Positions 63,786-64,000 of a DNA stretch of 64,000 nucleotides are shown here, in pieces (within the stretch, counting starts at the first letter, position 1; each line of letters begins with the position of its first letter). Origin of the DNA: Cytophagales bacterium (GTDB taxonomy: Bacteria > Bacteroidota > Bacteroidia > Cytophagales > 172606-1); NCBI GenBank assembly GCA_030446715.1, contig JAUJMU010000004.1, positions 1 through 64,000 on the forward strand. The letters are read 5' to 3'. A model generated the notes under the pieces. That model was not told the DNA's origin and did not search any database. It saw nothing but the letters and a program-made list of their open reading frames with translations. Both the position numbers and the translations under genes were made by a program.

Positions 63786-64000
63786 AATGACTAAATATAT
63801 GCTGCTTTTTAATAGAATTTTACCGGAAAACGGGTAGCATCTCATTATAACATTAAGCAGCCTCGAATGAAAATCGAATGAGAATTATCAGCCTTTTAAA
63901 TCACTTAGAAGCTGTTTTAAAACCGGTAGGGGCTAAAAAAGGAAGTACTCAAAGTGGATAACTTTGCAAGAGCGAACAAACAGACAAATCCACCAGACAA

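Noticed and set aside
1-64000. CRISPR array, rRNA, or intact tRNA
   Set aside because: No regularly spaced repeats or rRNA-like conserved stretches seen; only a partial tRNA-like 3' end was found.

Overview
The window is a Bacteroidota (probably Cytophagales-like) chromosome segment, annotated by eye from the sequence and ORF track with no database search. Main blocks: (1) 1-9060, two large RHS/YD-repeat genes on the minus strand, both broken by small frameshifts, around a MORN-repeat lipoprotein-like gene; (2) 9131-12476, an LRR protein with an in-frame stop, a tail-fibre-like protein and an OmpH/Skp-like protein; (3) 13168-18499, a pile-up of ISAs1, IS3, nested IS630 and a second IS3, plus a truncated tyrosine integrase next to a tRNA 3'-end-like sequence; (4) 19281-24860, two ice-binding (DUF3494) lipoproteins with Ig-like repeats and an OmpA-family protein; (5) 25026-27608, two paralogous PAS histidine kinases; (6) 27650-32021, a second IS graveyard (IS256 fragment, IS21 istA, IS3 interrupted by IS110); (7) 32634-35021, a secreted glycoside-hydrolase-like PA14 protein with a T9SS tail; (8) 35121-47035, a glycan locus with ABC-2 export; (9) 48238-63785, a sugar dehydrogenase, an ECF sigma factor separated from FecR by an intact IS982, then SusC/SusD, a large lipoprotein and two sulfatases. 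The most striking observation is a family of ~27-31 bp structured mini-insertions bounded by GGACC...GGTCC that interrupt conserved transposase coding sequence in several unrelated IS families. The two best copies follow an exact modular grammar GGACC-a-b-a'-b'-GGTCC (a and b are 5-mers, a' and b' their reverse complements), with covariation between copies. I know of no named element with this design.
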